Part shown: positions 1-8,352 of the stretch, piece by piece
Numbering within the stretch: position 1 is the first letter of the stretch
How the letters are laid out: each line of letters begins with the position of its first letter
NCBI GenBank assembly: GCA_964403185.1
Contig: CAYOFK010000056.1
Coordinates: 1 to 16,365, forward strand
Direction: 5' to 3'
Length of the DNA stretch: 16,365 nt
Source: CAYOFK01 sp964403185
GTDB taxonomy: Bacteria > Bacteroidota > Bacteroidia > Bacteroidales > VadinHA17
Notes under the pieces: generated by a model
Seen by the model: only the letters and a program-made list of their open reading frames with translations
Databases searched by the model: none
What the model was told of the DNA's origin: nothing
Position numbers and translations under genes: made by a program

Positions 1-2450
1 TCACCATAGATCAGGGCCTGGGTACTGTCGGCGCCGGAATTTTCAATATACAGTTCATTGGATACTGATGCCTGATCACCTGCAGCATAGCCGATAAATA
101 CATTGCCGCTACCGGAAACATTGCCTCCCCCAGCGTAATTTCCAAGAAAAACATTAAAACTCCCCGTAGTTAGTGAATTTCCGGCCCAGGCGCCCATGAT
201 GAGGTTTTCCGAACCATCCTGGTTGCCCTCCGCCACATGTGTGCCGACAAAAGTATTGCCAGAACCTGTGTTATTATTAAAGCCGCTGTAGGCCCCGAGG
301 AAGGTATTTAATTCTCCGGTACCAGCAAAATGGGCGCTCTCATGCCCGATATAGGTATTGTCACTGCCGCCGGTGTTTTGGTTTCCTGTCCTGTTACCGA
401 GAAAGACATTGCCTTGTCCGGACTGGTTTTTATTGCCGCTTCCGTTCCCTATAAAGATGTTGGAATTGCTGGTATCACTGAATGCTCCGGCATACTGGCC
501 AATGAAAATATTGTCAGAACCGGTGGTATTGTAAAAACCACTGCTTTTCCCAAGAAAGACATTCGCACTGCCGGTAGTATTGCTGGCGCCGGCTGTTCTG
601 CCTAAAAACACGTTATCAGATCCTTCAGTGTTCCTCCAGCCTGCTGCATTCCCCAAAAATACATTTTTTACTCCCGAGGTATTGTTCTTCCCTGTCCATT
701 CGCCAACGAATACATTACCATAGCCATGGGTATTGTCTTTTCCCGACTTGGAGCCAATAAATACATTCCACTTTCCACTTATATTGCCTGCTCCTGACGA
801 GTCTCCTATAAAAACATTATCGTTTCCTTCTGTATTGTTGTATCCTGCATAATTTCCTATAAATACATTGGAATATGCATTGCCATTTAAAAAGCCGCTG
901 TATTCACCCAGGAAAATATTATTGGATCCTTCGGCATTGTGTTTCCCACTGAAAGGGCCCAGGAAGATATTTTTCTCGCCAAGAGTGTTGCCCTGCCCTG
1001 TCTCCTGACCTATAAACACATTTGAACTACCTTCAGAGTTACTCATACCTGAATTCACGCCTATAAATACATTGTGAATGCCGCTGGTATTGCTGACCCC
1101 GGAAGAGTCTCCAATAAAAACATTTTCATATCCCGACCAGTTATTATAACCCGAATTATTTCCGATAAAAATATTGGAATGGCTTATCTCGCTCATTAAA
1201 CCTGCCCACTTTCCAATAAAAATATTATCGGAACCTGTGGAATTAAAATAGCCACTGCTTCGGCCAATAAATATATTTGCGTTTCCTGTTGTATTTGAAG
1301 CTCCTGTTGCCCTTCCTAAAAACACATTGGAAGATCCTTCGGTATTACTATAACCTGAAATGGTTCCGATAAAAACATTCCGGTCCCCGGTGGTGTTGCT
1401 CAGTCCGGCTTTTTCACCGATGGCAACATTCTGAAAACCGGTTGCATTATTCTGGCCGGCTTTATTTCCAAGAAAAACATTTCGCATACCTGAAGTATTT
1501 GAATAACCTGCCGAATCTCCGATAAAAAGATTGTTGAAGCCATCATCGTTGGAATATCCTGCAGCATATCCGAAAAACATATTTTGATTTCCGGTGGTAT
1601 TATGGTACCCTGCCTGGTAGCCAAAAAATGAATTATACATTCCCGTGGTATTTGAGAATCCGGCCTCATGTCCTATAAAATAATTTTCGGGGGTGAGGTC
1701 CAGAAAGTTGGAAGGGCTGGCTTTAACAGCATCAATCCCTCCTATGGCAAAACCTCCTTTGCTGCCTTTATTGACCGGGTTTTTTATATATATACGAACA
1801 CTATCCGGAGATACCCGGAAGTATTCATTGGTGAGGCCTTTGACCGCATCAAATCCGCCAATGGCAAAGCCTCCTTTACTGCGTTTGCCTGCAGCATTCT
1901 CTTCAACATACACCTGAACTCCATCATTATACACGGCAAAAACAGTTTGTCCGTCGCTGCGTTTCACTTCAAAAAGGGCGGAATCGGTATGCAAAGCAGC
2001 ATCGCCCACAATTTCCAGGTTTTTCTGATCATTCACGGATCTTGCTGTCATGGCAAAGGGAACGGACAACAGTTGGGTTGTTCCCATGTCCAGAAATCCG
2101 CTTCCGGGATCAATTTCAACCTTGATGAACCAGGCATCGTTTACCCAAACAATGTCTTCAAATGAACCAACGGATCCACCTGTTTTGGTTCCATTCCCAA
2201 CCTGCAAACTAAACATTCCATATTCGTTGGTATTCATGGTATGGGTTTCCTGCCATATAAGGGTTCCGGAAACACTGCCTTGAATGATGCCAATCTGAAC
2301 GCTTAAAGCTGTGTTCGCCATAAGTGCACCGGTGTTGTCTCTGGCCACAGCCTGATAGTTAAAAAATCCGGTTGTTTGTCCACAGAGAGCGGACAAACAA
2401 CCCTTAATGATGAATAAAACAAGTACTGAAATGAAAAAATACCGTTTCAT
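1..2450 (-). CDS. Large secreted repeat protein, 32 x 17-residue beta-roll-like repeats (3' end outside window)
   Basis: The frame is open for 816 codons from the ATG at 2450-2448 to the left edge, so the C-terminus is missing. Residues 1 to about 25 form a signal peptide (MKRYFFISVLVLFIIKG...). Residues about 25-140 resemble the N-terminal domain common in Bacteroidota surface proteins (FNYQAVARDNTGA..., ending LLSVPFAMTARS). Next come an ALFEVKRSDGQTVFAVYNDG segment and two copies, 39 residues apart, of a KGGFAIGG[FI]DAVK module. Residues 256-799 are 32 tandem 17-residue units with consensus N-[VI]-F-[IL]-G-x-x-[AST]-G-x-x-N-[TS]-x-G-x-x. The visible end, NELYIENSGADSTQALIYGE, normally closes such arrays in this family. 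The repeats recall YadA-head/Hep_Hag beta-rolls, so a cell-surface stalk or adhesin is inferred, not shown. The missing part may hold an S74-type chaperone or a sorting domain. The function is unknown. The gene stands alone and is divergent from the gene at 3100. Confidence 0.9.
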   Translation of the reverse strand, partial: MKRYFFISVLVLFIIKGCLSALCGQTTGFFNYQAVARDNTGALMANTALSVQIGIIQGSVSGTLIWQETHTMNTNEYGMFSLQVGNGTKTGGSVGSFEDIVWVNDAWFIKVEIDPGSGFLDMGTTQLLSVPFAMTARSVNDQKNLEIVGDAALHTDSALFEVKRSDGQTVFAVYNDGVQVYVEENAAGKRSKGGFAIGGFDAVKGLTNEYFRVSPDSVRIYIKNPVNKGSKGGFAIGGIDAVKASPSNFLDLTPENYFIGHEAGFSNTTGMYNSFFGYQAGYHNTTGNQNMFFGYAAGYSNDDGFNNLFIGDSAGYSNTSGMRNVFLGNKAGQNNATGFQNVAIGEKAGLSNTTGDRNVFIGTISGYSNTEGSSNVFLGRATGASNTTGNANIFIGRSSGYFNSTGSDNIFIGKWAGLMSEISHSNIFIGNNSGYNNWSGYENVFIGDSSGVSNTSGIHNVFIGVNSGMSNSEGSSNVFIGQETGQGNTLGEKNIFLGPFSGKHNAEGSNNIFLGEYSGFLNGNAYSNVFIGNYAGYNNTEGNDNVFIGDSSGAGNISGKWNVFIGSKSGKDNTHGYGNVFVGEWTGKNNTSGVKNVFLGNAAGWRNTEGSDNVFLGRTAGASNTTGSANVFLGKSSGFYNTTGSDNIFIGQYAGAFSDTSNSNIFIGNGSGNKNQSGQGNVFLGNRTGNQNTGGSDNTYIGHESAHFAGTGELNTFLGAYSGFNNNTGSGNTFVGTHVAEGNQDGSENLIMGAWAGNSLTTGSFNVFLGNYAGGGNVSGSGNVFIGYAAGDQASVSNELYIENSGADSTQALIYG
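54..1685 (-). repeat. 32-unit tandem array, 51 bp (17 codons) per unit, in the surface-protein gene
   Basis: The first unit starts at the Asn codon at 1685-1683 and the thirty-second at the Asn codon at 104-102. The distance is 1581 bp, which is exactly 31 x 51, so there is no net insertion or deletion across the array. Units vary widely in bases but keep N at position 1, F (rarely A, I or Y) at 3, G at 5 and usually G at 9 and 15. Units 10, 16 and 24 (from the N-terminus) lack the usual N-T-x-G at positions 12-15. Because the array is coding and degenerate at third positions, it is a protein-level repeat and not a satellite or CRISPR. Confidence 0.92.
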
Positions 2451-2671
2451 GATTTATGATATTTAAGGGATTACTATTAAATTTAATGGATAATAAGTTA
2501 CTAAAATTCAATGAGTTTACCAATAATTTCTGTAACAATGCTCCCCATTGTAATAATTATGGGCCTTAAGCTTGATATGAACACAACACCGAGGCCTGTC
2601 TGTCTGCAGTCAGGCTTGAAGCGGTCCTTCGGTTTTGACCCGGGTAGTCGGAAGGCTTTCTGAATACCGGT

Positions 2672-2696
2672 CGGACCGCCGGAAGCGGGCGGTCCG
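2672..2696. repeat. GC-rich hairpin, 9-bp stem
   Basis: CGGACCGCC (2672-2680) pairs perfectly with GGCGGTCCG (2688-2696) around the 7-base loop GGAAGCG. The stem is much richer in GC than the AT-rich flanks. It has no U-tract on either side, so it is not an obvious terminator. It may be a remnant of an intergenic palindromic repeat family. Function unknown. Confidence 0.6.
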
Positions 2697-2759
2697 GGAC
2701 TTTATCCGGCAACTATCTGTAAGTTTCTCTGAGACACTGACCCATATTGCTGCTTATCG

Positions 2760-2855
2760 TCCTGTAAGGACTGCATGGTAGTAGACAGGCATTTCAATGC
2801 CTGGATAAGTGACAAGAAGTTAATCCATCCTGTAGGGATAGAATGAAGACAGGCA
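2760..2855. repeat. Two degenerate direct repeats plus an 18-bp palindrome
   Basis: TCCTGTAAGGA...GACAGGCA (2760-2791) and TCCTGTAGGGA...GACAGGCA (2828-2855) share both ends but differ in length between them. The first copy runs into the palindrome CAGGCATT-tc-AATGCCTG (2786-2803). This has the look of an eroded Bacteroidota intergenic repeat, but that family assignment is from memory and unverified. Confidence 0.5.
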
Positions 2856-2932
2856 ATCCAGCGCCATAATCATACAACCGGGTGGTAAAGGGAAATTCCA
2901 AATAATTTGAATTTTTTTAACATGCCTGGAAT

Positions 2933-2977
2933 ATGCCTGTGTCCGATAATGAACACGGCTTGTTCATAAGCGGGCAT
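2933..2977. repeat. Two-stem nested inverted repeat upstream of the DUF5916 gene
   Basis: The outer stem pairs ATGCCTG (2933-2939) with CGGGCAT (2971-2977), with one G-T wobble. The inner stem pairs ATGAACA (2949-2955) with TGTTCAT (2961-2967) around the loop CGGCT. The element lies about 120 bp before the ATG at 3100 and upstream of the likely promoter, so it is more likely a repeat or a DNA-level element than a leader RNA. No known riboswitch class is recognised. Confidence 0.4.
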
Positions 2978-3065
2978 AAGACACATACTGCTAAATCAAG
3001 CTCTGCGCGCATTTGCCTGATTAACTGAATCTTACAATTATTGGCACATCATTTGAATGCTGAAT

Positions 3066-3075
3066 ACTATCTTGA
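3066..3075 (+). promoter_or_regulatory. Candidate -7 box for the DUF5916 gene
   Basis: TATCTTGA (3068-3075, within ACTATCTTGA) partly matches the Bacteroidota -7 consensus TAnnTTTG and would give a leader of about 18 bases before the ATG at 3100. No good TTTG -33 element stands at the usual distance, so this is weak. The same ACTATCTT core precedes the starts at 11059 (+) and 16263 (-). Confidence 0.25.
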
Positions 3076-3099
3076 TACCCTTATATAAACCACTATTGA

Positions 3100-5745
3100 A
3101 TGAATAGAAAGCTTTCATTTTTGTGCTTACTGTTTACCTGCACTTTTTTAGTCCAGGCCCAGGATGAACCCAGAAGAAATTATACCACTAAAAAAATGTC
3201 CCTTATGGACATGCCGCCTTCAATAGACGGTCTGTTTGATGAAGCCATCTGGAATGAGGTGGATTGGACCCAGGACTTTGTTCAAAACGAGCCCTATGAA
3301 GGAAAACCGCCAAGCCAGGAAACGGCGGTAAAAATTCTGTTTGATGACGATAACATTTATGTAGCCATCAAGGCATTCGATTCGGCGCCTGACAGTATTG
3401 AAACCCGGTTGAGCCGCCGTGATAACATGGATGGTGATTTTGCAGGTATCCAGTTTGACAGTTATTATGATAAACGCACTGCCTTCACATTCCTTGTAAC
3501 GGCAGCAGGTGTAAAAATTGATTTATTCATGACCAAAAACGGTGGTGATGAGGATGTCAGCTGGAATCCCATCTGGTATGTAAAAACCAGGGTGGTTGAG
3601 GATGGCTGGAACGCCGAGATGAAAATTCCATTGAGCCAGCTTCGTTTTGACAGGGATACTTCCAGTATCTGGGGAATGCAGGTGGCCCGGTATATATTTC
3701 GCAAACAAGAGGTGTCTCTATGGCAACGCATTCCACAGGATGCTCCGGGATGGGTGCATCTTTTCGGTGAACTCAACGGAATGAAGGGGATAAAACCGAA
3801 GCGGCAGGTCGAACTGGCACCGTATGCAGTGGGCAGCTACGACACCTATAAGGAAGAAGATGGCAATCCGTTTCGTGACGGAAAGGACCTGGATTATAAA
3901 GTGGGGCTTGACGGGAAAGTCGGTATCACCAACAATATGATCCTGGACTTCACTGTAAATCCTGATTTTGGCCAGGTTGAAGCAGATCCTTCGCAGGTTA
4001 ATCTTACAGCTTACGAACTTTATTTCGAGGAAAAACGTCCTTTTTTCATTGAAGGAAAAAACCTGTTTAGTTTCCCGATCATTGATATTGGTGGTGATTC
4101 AGATCTGTCGGCAGAGAATCTTTTTTACTCACGAAGGATCGGGCGAAGACCTCAGGGGCGGCCCAATCTTCAAGCGAACGAATACTCAAAGCTTCCCCTG
4201 TTCACGAGCATTATCGGAGCCGCAAAGATCACAGGAAAAACAAAAGGCGGATTGTCTTATGGCATTATGGAAAGTGTAACGGCAGAAGAAAAGGCAGAGA
4301 TTGATATGGAGGGAACCCGGCGTTATGAAACCGTAGAACCTTTAACAAATTATGCCGTTGGAAGGATACAGCAGGAATTCAATAAAGGACAAACAATACT
4401 CGGTGGGGTGGTTACCCATACAAAGCGCCGGATCAATGATCCAAACCTTAACTACCTGCATTCTGATGCTTTATCCGGAGGTATAAACTTTCTGACCACA
4501 TGGAAAGACAGGAATTACTATTTCTCGCTAAACAATGTTTTCAGTCAGGTTCGTGGCAGTGAAGAGGCGTTGATCAGAACACAACGGTCTCCGGTCCGTT
4601 TTTTTCAGCGTCCTGATGCCAAACATATAGGTGTGGATTCGACCAGGACCTCTCTTTCAGGTTTTGGTGGCCGCCTTGGTATTGGAAAGCAGGGTGGCGG
4701 CCATTTCACCTATGGAGCCATCTTTACCTGGAAATCGCCCGGTCTTGAAACCAATGATGTGGGTTTCTTAAGAAGCACCGATGACATTATTCAGATATTC
4801 CATGCCGGATACCGGATTTGGGAACCATTCAGCATTTTCAGAAGCATGAATATCAATCTGGCCCAGTGGCATGCCTGGAATTTTGGCGGGGTAAACACAG
4901 TGACCGGGGGGAATCTGAATCTCAATATGCAGTTTAAAAATTACTGGCGTTTCGGCGGCGGCTTAAACGCGGGCACTGACTCATATTCAAGCAGCACTTT
5001 ACGTGGCGGGCCCATGTTCAGAAGTCCGGGGAGGCTGACTAACTTCTTATATGTAAGTTCCGATGACAGGAAGAAAGTGATCATTAGTGCCAAGGCTTCC
5101 AATGGGTGGGGAATGGAGCAGTCTTCCCGCTCACAGAATTTTGGAATCTCATTGAACTTCCGTCCTATGAATACCTTACAATTCTCATTTGATCCAAGCA
5201 TTTCACTCAGCAAAAGACAATTACAATACATCAGCGATAAATCTATGGATGGGGATCCCCGCTATATTTTCGGAACCATTGACCAAAAAACATTAATACT
5301 GAATTTCAGAATAAACCTGAGTCTTACTCCGGATCTTTCAATCCAGGGATGGTTCCAGCCATTTATCGCCTCCGGAGACTATTCCGAATTTAAAAGGATC
5401 ACCCAGCCTCAGGCAGACCAATTTTCGAACCGTTTCCATACATTTACTTCGAATGAAATTTCATATGATGCTGATTTCAATGCGTATTTCATTGATGAGA
5501 ACAGTGATGGAACCGACGATTATGCCTTTGGAAATCCCGATTTTAATATCGAAGAATTCTTAATGAACCTGGTGCTGCGCTGGGAATATGTTCCGGGTTC
5601 CGAATTATATATAGTCTGGTCGCAAAGCAGGAATGGATTTGAGGGAGACGGCCGTTTCATTCTGAATGAAGACATTCGTGAAATGTTCCGGATCGTTCCA
5701 CACAACATATTCCTGATAAAACTGTCATACCGGTTCAGGCTTTAA
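3100..5745 (+). CDS. DUF5916 outer-membrane protein with N-terminal CBM9-like domain
   Basis: This 881-residue protein starts with a Sec signal peptide (MNRKLSFLCLLFTCTFLVQA, cleavage likely after A20). Residues about 38-215 form a DOMON/CBM9-like beta-sandwich, opened by the typical IDGLFDEAIW (42-51). From about 235 to the end is the DUF5916 region, with its hallmark NPDFGQVEAD (287-296) and EKRPFFIEG (311-319). The remainder has alternating polar and aromatic residues, as in outer-membrane beta-strands, and ends YRFRL. The length is normal for the family. In databases such proteins are often named carbohydrate-binding family 9 proteins or hydrolases, but no catalytic role is established for them to my knowledge. 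The permease at 5783 follows after 37 bp and is probably co-transcribed. I infer an envelope role; sugar binding is unproven. Confidence 0.9.
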   Translation: MNRKLSFLCLLFTCTFLVQAQDEPRRNYTTKKMSLMDMPPSIDGLFDEAIWNEVDWTQDFVQNEPYEGKPPSQETAVKILFDDDNIYVAIKAFDSAPDSIETRLSRRDNMDGDFAGIQFDSYYDKRTAFTFLVTAAGVKIDLFMTKNGGDEDVSWNPIWYVKTRVVEDGWNAEMKIPLSQLRFDRDTSSIWGMQVARYIFRKQEVSLWQRIPQDAPGWVHLFGELNGMKGIKPKRQVELAPYAVGSYDTYKEEDGNPFRDGKDLDYKVGLDGKVGITNNMILDFTVNPDFGQVEADPSQVNLTAYELYFEEKRPFFIEGKNLFSFPIIDIGGDSDLSAENLFYSRRIGRRPQGRPNLQANEYSKLPLFTSIIGAAKITGKTKGGLSYGIMESVTAEEKAEIDMEGTRRYETVEPLTNYAVGRIQQEFNKGQTILGGVVTHTKRRINDPNLNYLHSDALSGGINFLTTWKDRNYYFSLNNVFSQVRGSEEALIRTQRSPVRFFQRPDAKHIGVDSTRTSLSGFGGRLGIGKQGGGHFTYGAIFTWKSPGLETNDVGFLRSTDDIIQIFHAGYRIWEPFSIFRSMNINLAQWHAWNFGGVNTVTGGNLNLNMQFKNYWRFGGGLNAGTDSYSSSTLRGGPMFRSPGRLTNFLYVSSDDRKKVIISAKASNGWGMEQSSRSQNFGISLNFRPMNTLQFSFDPSISLSKRQLQYISDKSMDGDPRYIFGTIDQKTLILNFRINLSLTPDLSIQGWFQPFIASGDYSEFKRITQPQADQFSNRFHTFTSNEISYDADFNAYFIDENSDGTDDYAFGNPDFNIEEFLMNLVLRWEYVPGSELYIVWSQSRNGFEGDGRFILNEDIREMFRIVPHNIFLIKLSYRFRL

Positions 5746-5782
5746 AGTTGTTTTACAAAATCCATCATAAATACCACATAAA

Positions 5783-8215
5783 ATGTTCTCCAATTACATA
5801 AAGATCATCCTGCGGAACCTTGTGAAAAATAAGATTTATTCGTTTATAAATATCACCGGTCTGGCCATTGGTGTAGCCAGCGCCCTGATGATATTGTTGT
5901 ATGTCCGGGAGGAACTCAGTTATGATAAGTTTCATGAAAAATCAGACCAGATATACCGTATTTACATTGAAGGCAAGATTGCCGGAGATGAAATTGTCGG
6001 GGCCGTATCAAATGCGCCCATTGGACCAACCATGGTCAAAGATTATCCCGAAGTATTAAACTATTCCCGGTTGTTTACTTTCGCAGGGGATCCCATCGTA
6101 AGCTTTGAGGACAACCATTTTGTGATCGATAAGTTCTATTATACCGACTCAACCTTTTTTGACATATTTACCGTGGAGTTTTTACGGGGTAAGCCCGAGA
6201 CCGCCCTGAACAGGGCCAATACCGTGATTCTTACTGAAGAGATTGCCAGGCGTATATTTGGTGATAAAGATCCATTGGGAGAGAGTGTGCTGGTTGGGAA
6301 CGACCGCACGGCATTTGAAGTTACAGGAGTGGTTAAAGGCTTTCCCGGGAATTCACATTATACATTTGATATCCTGGGATCCTTAATCACGATGAGGGAA
6401 TTTGCGAACAGCACATTCTGGGTAACCAATAATAATTACACCTATATACTGGTTCAAAAAGATTATCCGGCTGCAGAACTTGAAACTAAAATGAAAGAAA
6501 TGGTAGCTACCTATGCAGGCCCGCAACTGCAAATGTTCACTAATGCCACCTGGGAAGAATTTTTAGAGTCCGGAAATAAATATGGATATAAACTTCAGGC
6601 AATGGAGGACATTCATCTGCATTCTGACCTGGATTTTGAACTGGAACCGCAGGGAGATATCACAAGGGTATATATATTTTCTGTCATCGCCTTTTTTCTG
6701 ATACTTATTGCTTCCATCAATTTCATGAATCTTGCCACTGCCAGGTCGGCCGGCCGCGCCAGGGAGGTAGGTATTAAGAAGGTTGTCGGCTCATTTAAAG
6801 GGCAGCTTATAAGGCAATTCCTGCTTGAATCATTTGTACTGACTTTCTTATCACTGATCCTTGCATTGGTGCTTGTTGAGATTTTAATGCCTGCCTTTAA
6901 TAATTTTACTGGAAGGGCCATGGGATTGTTTAAAGGTGGCGATTGGTTTTTTCTGCCCTATATCATAGCATTGGGATTGCTTGTTGGTTTACTCGCCGGC
7001 AGTTACCCTTCCTTTTACCTCGCCTCTTTCAATCCTGTAAAGGTTCTGAAAGGCAGTATTCAAACAGGGATGAAAGGTTCACGGCTGAGAAGCATTCTGG
7101 TCATCTTCCAGTTTACGATTGCCGTATTCCTGATCATCAGCACCCTGGTGGTTGCCAGACAATTGCAATTTGTAACCAAGAAAGATCTTGGTTACAATAA
7201 AGAAAATTTGCTGGTTATTGAGCGTGCATATGCCCTTCAGGACCAAAGAAATGCTTTCAAGGAAGAGTTGCTTACCAATCCAGCGATCGATCATGTCAGT
7301 ATGACCAATAATCTTCCTTCATACCTCACCGGAAATACTGCCTACAGGCCCGAGGGAGGCGGTCCGGATGATATACGGGCAATCAATATGTACTTTGTTG
7401 ATGAAAAATTTGAGAAAACCATGGGACTCCGTATGAAAGCCGGACGTTGGTTTTCAACGGACATAGCGAGTGATTCCACCGCGATGATCTTAAATGAGTC
7501 TGCTGTAAAAGCTTATGGGCTGGAATATCCGGTAGGAAGCTTTATTAACAGAATTGGCGGCGGACCGGATGATTCAGACCTGAAGCTTGAGATCATTGGC
7601 GTTGTTGAAAACTTTAATTATGAATCTTTGCATAATACCATTCAACCTTTGAATATCGAGTTTAACAGAAACCGGTTTTCCTCCTATTTTGTGGCCCGCA
7701 TTCACCCCGATAATTATAAGATTGCCCTTCAATTCATTGAGGAAAAATGGAACACTCTCCTGCCAAACCAGCCCATCGAATACACCTTCCTTGATGATGC
7801 ACTGAGAGCCAACTATAAAGAGGACAGGAACTCAGGGATCCTGTATGCGATTTTTTCACTCCTGGCCATTTTTGTTTCCTCTCTTGGATTGCTTGGATTA
7901 GCCTCCTACACTGCCGAACGCAGAACCAGGGAAATAGGCATCAGGAAAGCCATGGGGGCCTCTGTAAATACAATCATGCGCCTGTTGTCAGGGGAGGTTC
8001 TGATACTTGTTGCCATTTCATCGGTCATCGCCTGGCCTCTTGCCTACCTGTTTACCAGGAACTGGCTGCAAAATTTTGCATTTTCCATAAAAATCGGAGC
8101 ATTGGAATATCTGCTCGCTTCGGTATTTGTTTTTATTATTGCCATTTTGACAATCAGCATTCAGGCTTACAGGGCTGCTACAACCAATCCGGCAGATACC
8201 CTCAGATACGAATAA
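5783..8215 (+). CDS. ABC transporter permease, duplicated MacB-periplasmic/FtsX architecture
   Basis: The protein has 810 residues and about eight membrane segments (near 22-41, 296-317, 350-369, 391-413, 437-458, 687-709, 738-757, 775-796). It is built as two modules: a leading helix, a MacB-type periplasmic domain (about 45-290) and an FtsX core (about 295-415), then a second leading helix, periplasmic domain (about 465-680) and FtsX core (687-800). The repeated cytoplasmic-loop motif R-x-x-E-[VI]-G-I-[KR]-K is seen at AREVGIKKVVGS and TREIGIRKAMGAS. This 8-TM form is common in Bacteroidota and belongs to the MacB/LolCDE-like (type VII) systems, which use ATP hydrolysis in the cytoplasm for work in the periplasm. 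No ATPase gene lies in this window, so its partner must be elsewhere. The substrate is unknown. The gene follows the DUF5916 gene closely. Confidence 0.93.
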   Translation: MFSNYIKIILRNLVKNKIYSFINITGLAIGVASALMILLYVREELSYDKFHEKSDQIYRIYIEGKIAGDEIVGAVSNAPIGPTMVKDYPEVLNYSRLFTFAGDPIVSFEDNHFVIDKFYYTDSTFFDIFTVEFLRGKPETALNRANTVILTEEIARRIFGDKDPLGESVLVGNDRTAFEVTGVVKGFPGNSHYTFDILGSLITMREFANSTFWVTNNNYTYILVQKDYPAAELETKMKEMVATYAGPQLQMFTNATWEEFLESGNKYGYKLQAMEDIHLHSDLDFELEPQGDITRVYIFSVIAFFLILIASINFMNLATARSAGRAREVGIKKVVGSFKGQLIRQFLLESFVLTFLSLILALVLVEILMPAFNNFTGRAMGLFKGGDWFFLPYIIALGLLVGLLAGSYPSFYLASFNPVKVLKGSIQTGMKGSRLRSILVIFQFTIAVFLIISTLVVARQLQFVTKKDLGYNKENLLVIERAYALQDQRNAFKEELLTNPAIDHVSMTNNLPSYLTGNTAYRPEGGGPDDIRAINMYFVDEKFEKTMGLRMKAGRWFSTDIASDSTAMILNESAVKAYGLEYPVGSFINRIGGGPDDSDLKLEIIGVVENFNYESLHNTIQPLNIEFNRNRFSSYFVARIHPDNYKIALQFIEEKWNTLLPNQPIEYTFLDDALRANYKEDRNSGILYAIFSLLAIFVSSLGLLGLASYTAERRTREIGIRKAMGASVNTIMRLLSGEVLILVAISSVIAWPLAYLFTRNWLQNFAFSIKIGALEYLLASVFVFIIAILTISIQAYRAATTNPADTLRYE

Positions 8216-8352
8216 AATAGTGTGAGGTGCAGGAATAAGAATTGAAGGGTTGAAAGGAAGGAGGCACGTTCAGTCTGAATGATCAGGTGTTATTTTTTGG
8301 CAGGCACTGAATCCTGGGAACCGCCAGCTTCTGATTAATATCTCAGGTTTAG

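Larger units (their letters stand above)
2451..3099. other. 649-bp gene-free divergent region with several inverted repeats
   Basis: No convincing gene is seen. A minus-strand frame from about 2706 to the TAG at 2501 is open but has no good start. Its only ATG (2548) would give a 15-residue peptide, MGSIVTEIIGKLIEF. The region contains five things: a small hairpin (ACAATG/CATTGT, 2535-2551), a GC-rich hairpin at 2672-2696, two degenerate direct copies at 2760-2791 and 2828-2855 (the first followed by a CAGGCATT-tc-AATGCCTG palindrome), a two-stem structure at 2933-2977, and the presumed promoter of the gene at 3100. It must also hold the promoter of the minus-strand gene starting at 2450, for which only an AT-rich stretch with TAAATTTA near 2475 is visible. 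Confidence 0.6.

Noticed and set aside
330..605. Plus-strand open frame of 91 codons
   Set aside because: It lies antisense to the 17-residue repeat array. The minus-strand frame is continuous, periodic and has a signal peptide and known N-terminal domain, so this is a shadow.
54..1685. 51-bp repeats as a possible CRISPR array
   Set aside because: The units are degenerate throughout with no invariant repeat and unique spacer, they stay in a coding frame, and variation concentrates at third codon positions.
1668..2283. Overlapping plus-strand frames of 165, 74 and 77 codons, and a minus-strand frame at 1400-1669
   Set aside because: All overlap the well-supported minus-strand surface-protein gene and have no recognisable protein features.
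2378..2450. Lipoprotein signal for the repeat protein (cysteines near residues 17 and 23)
   Set aside because: IKGC and SALC do not fit a lipobox well. A signal peptidase I site near CGQ-T is more likely.
2501..2706. Minus-strand open frame upstream of the repeat protein
   Set aside because: It has no usable start except an internal ATG giving 15 residues. It crosses GC-rich hairpin DNA and shows no family I can confirm.
5783..8215. Permease as a fusion of two genes
   Set aside because: The duplicated FtsX arrangement of about 800 residues is the normal form of this family in Bacteroidota, with no frameshift or internal break.
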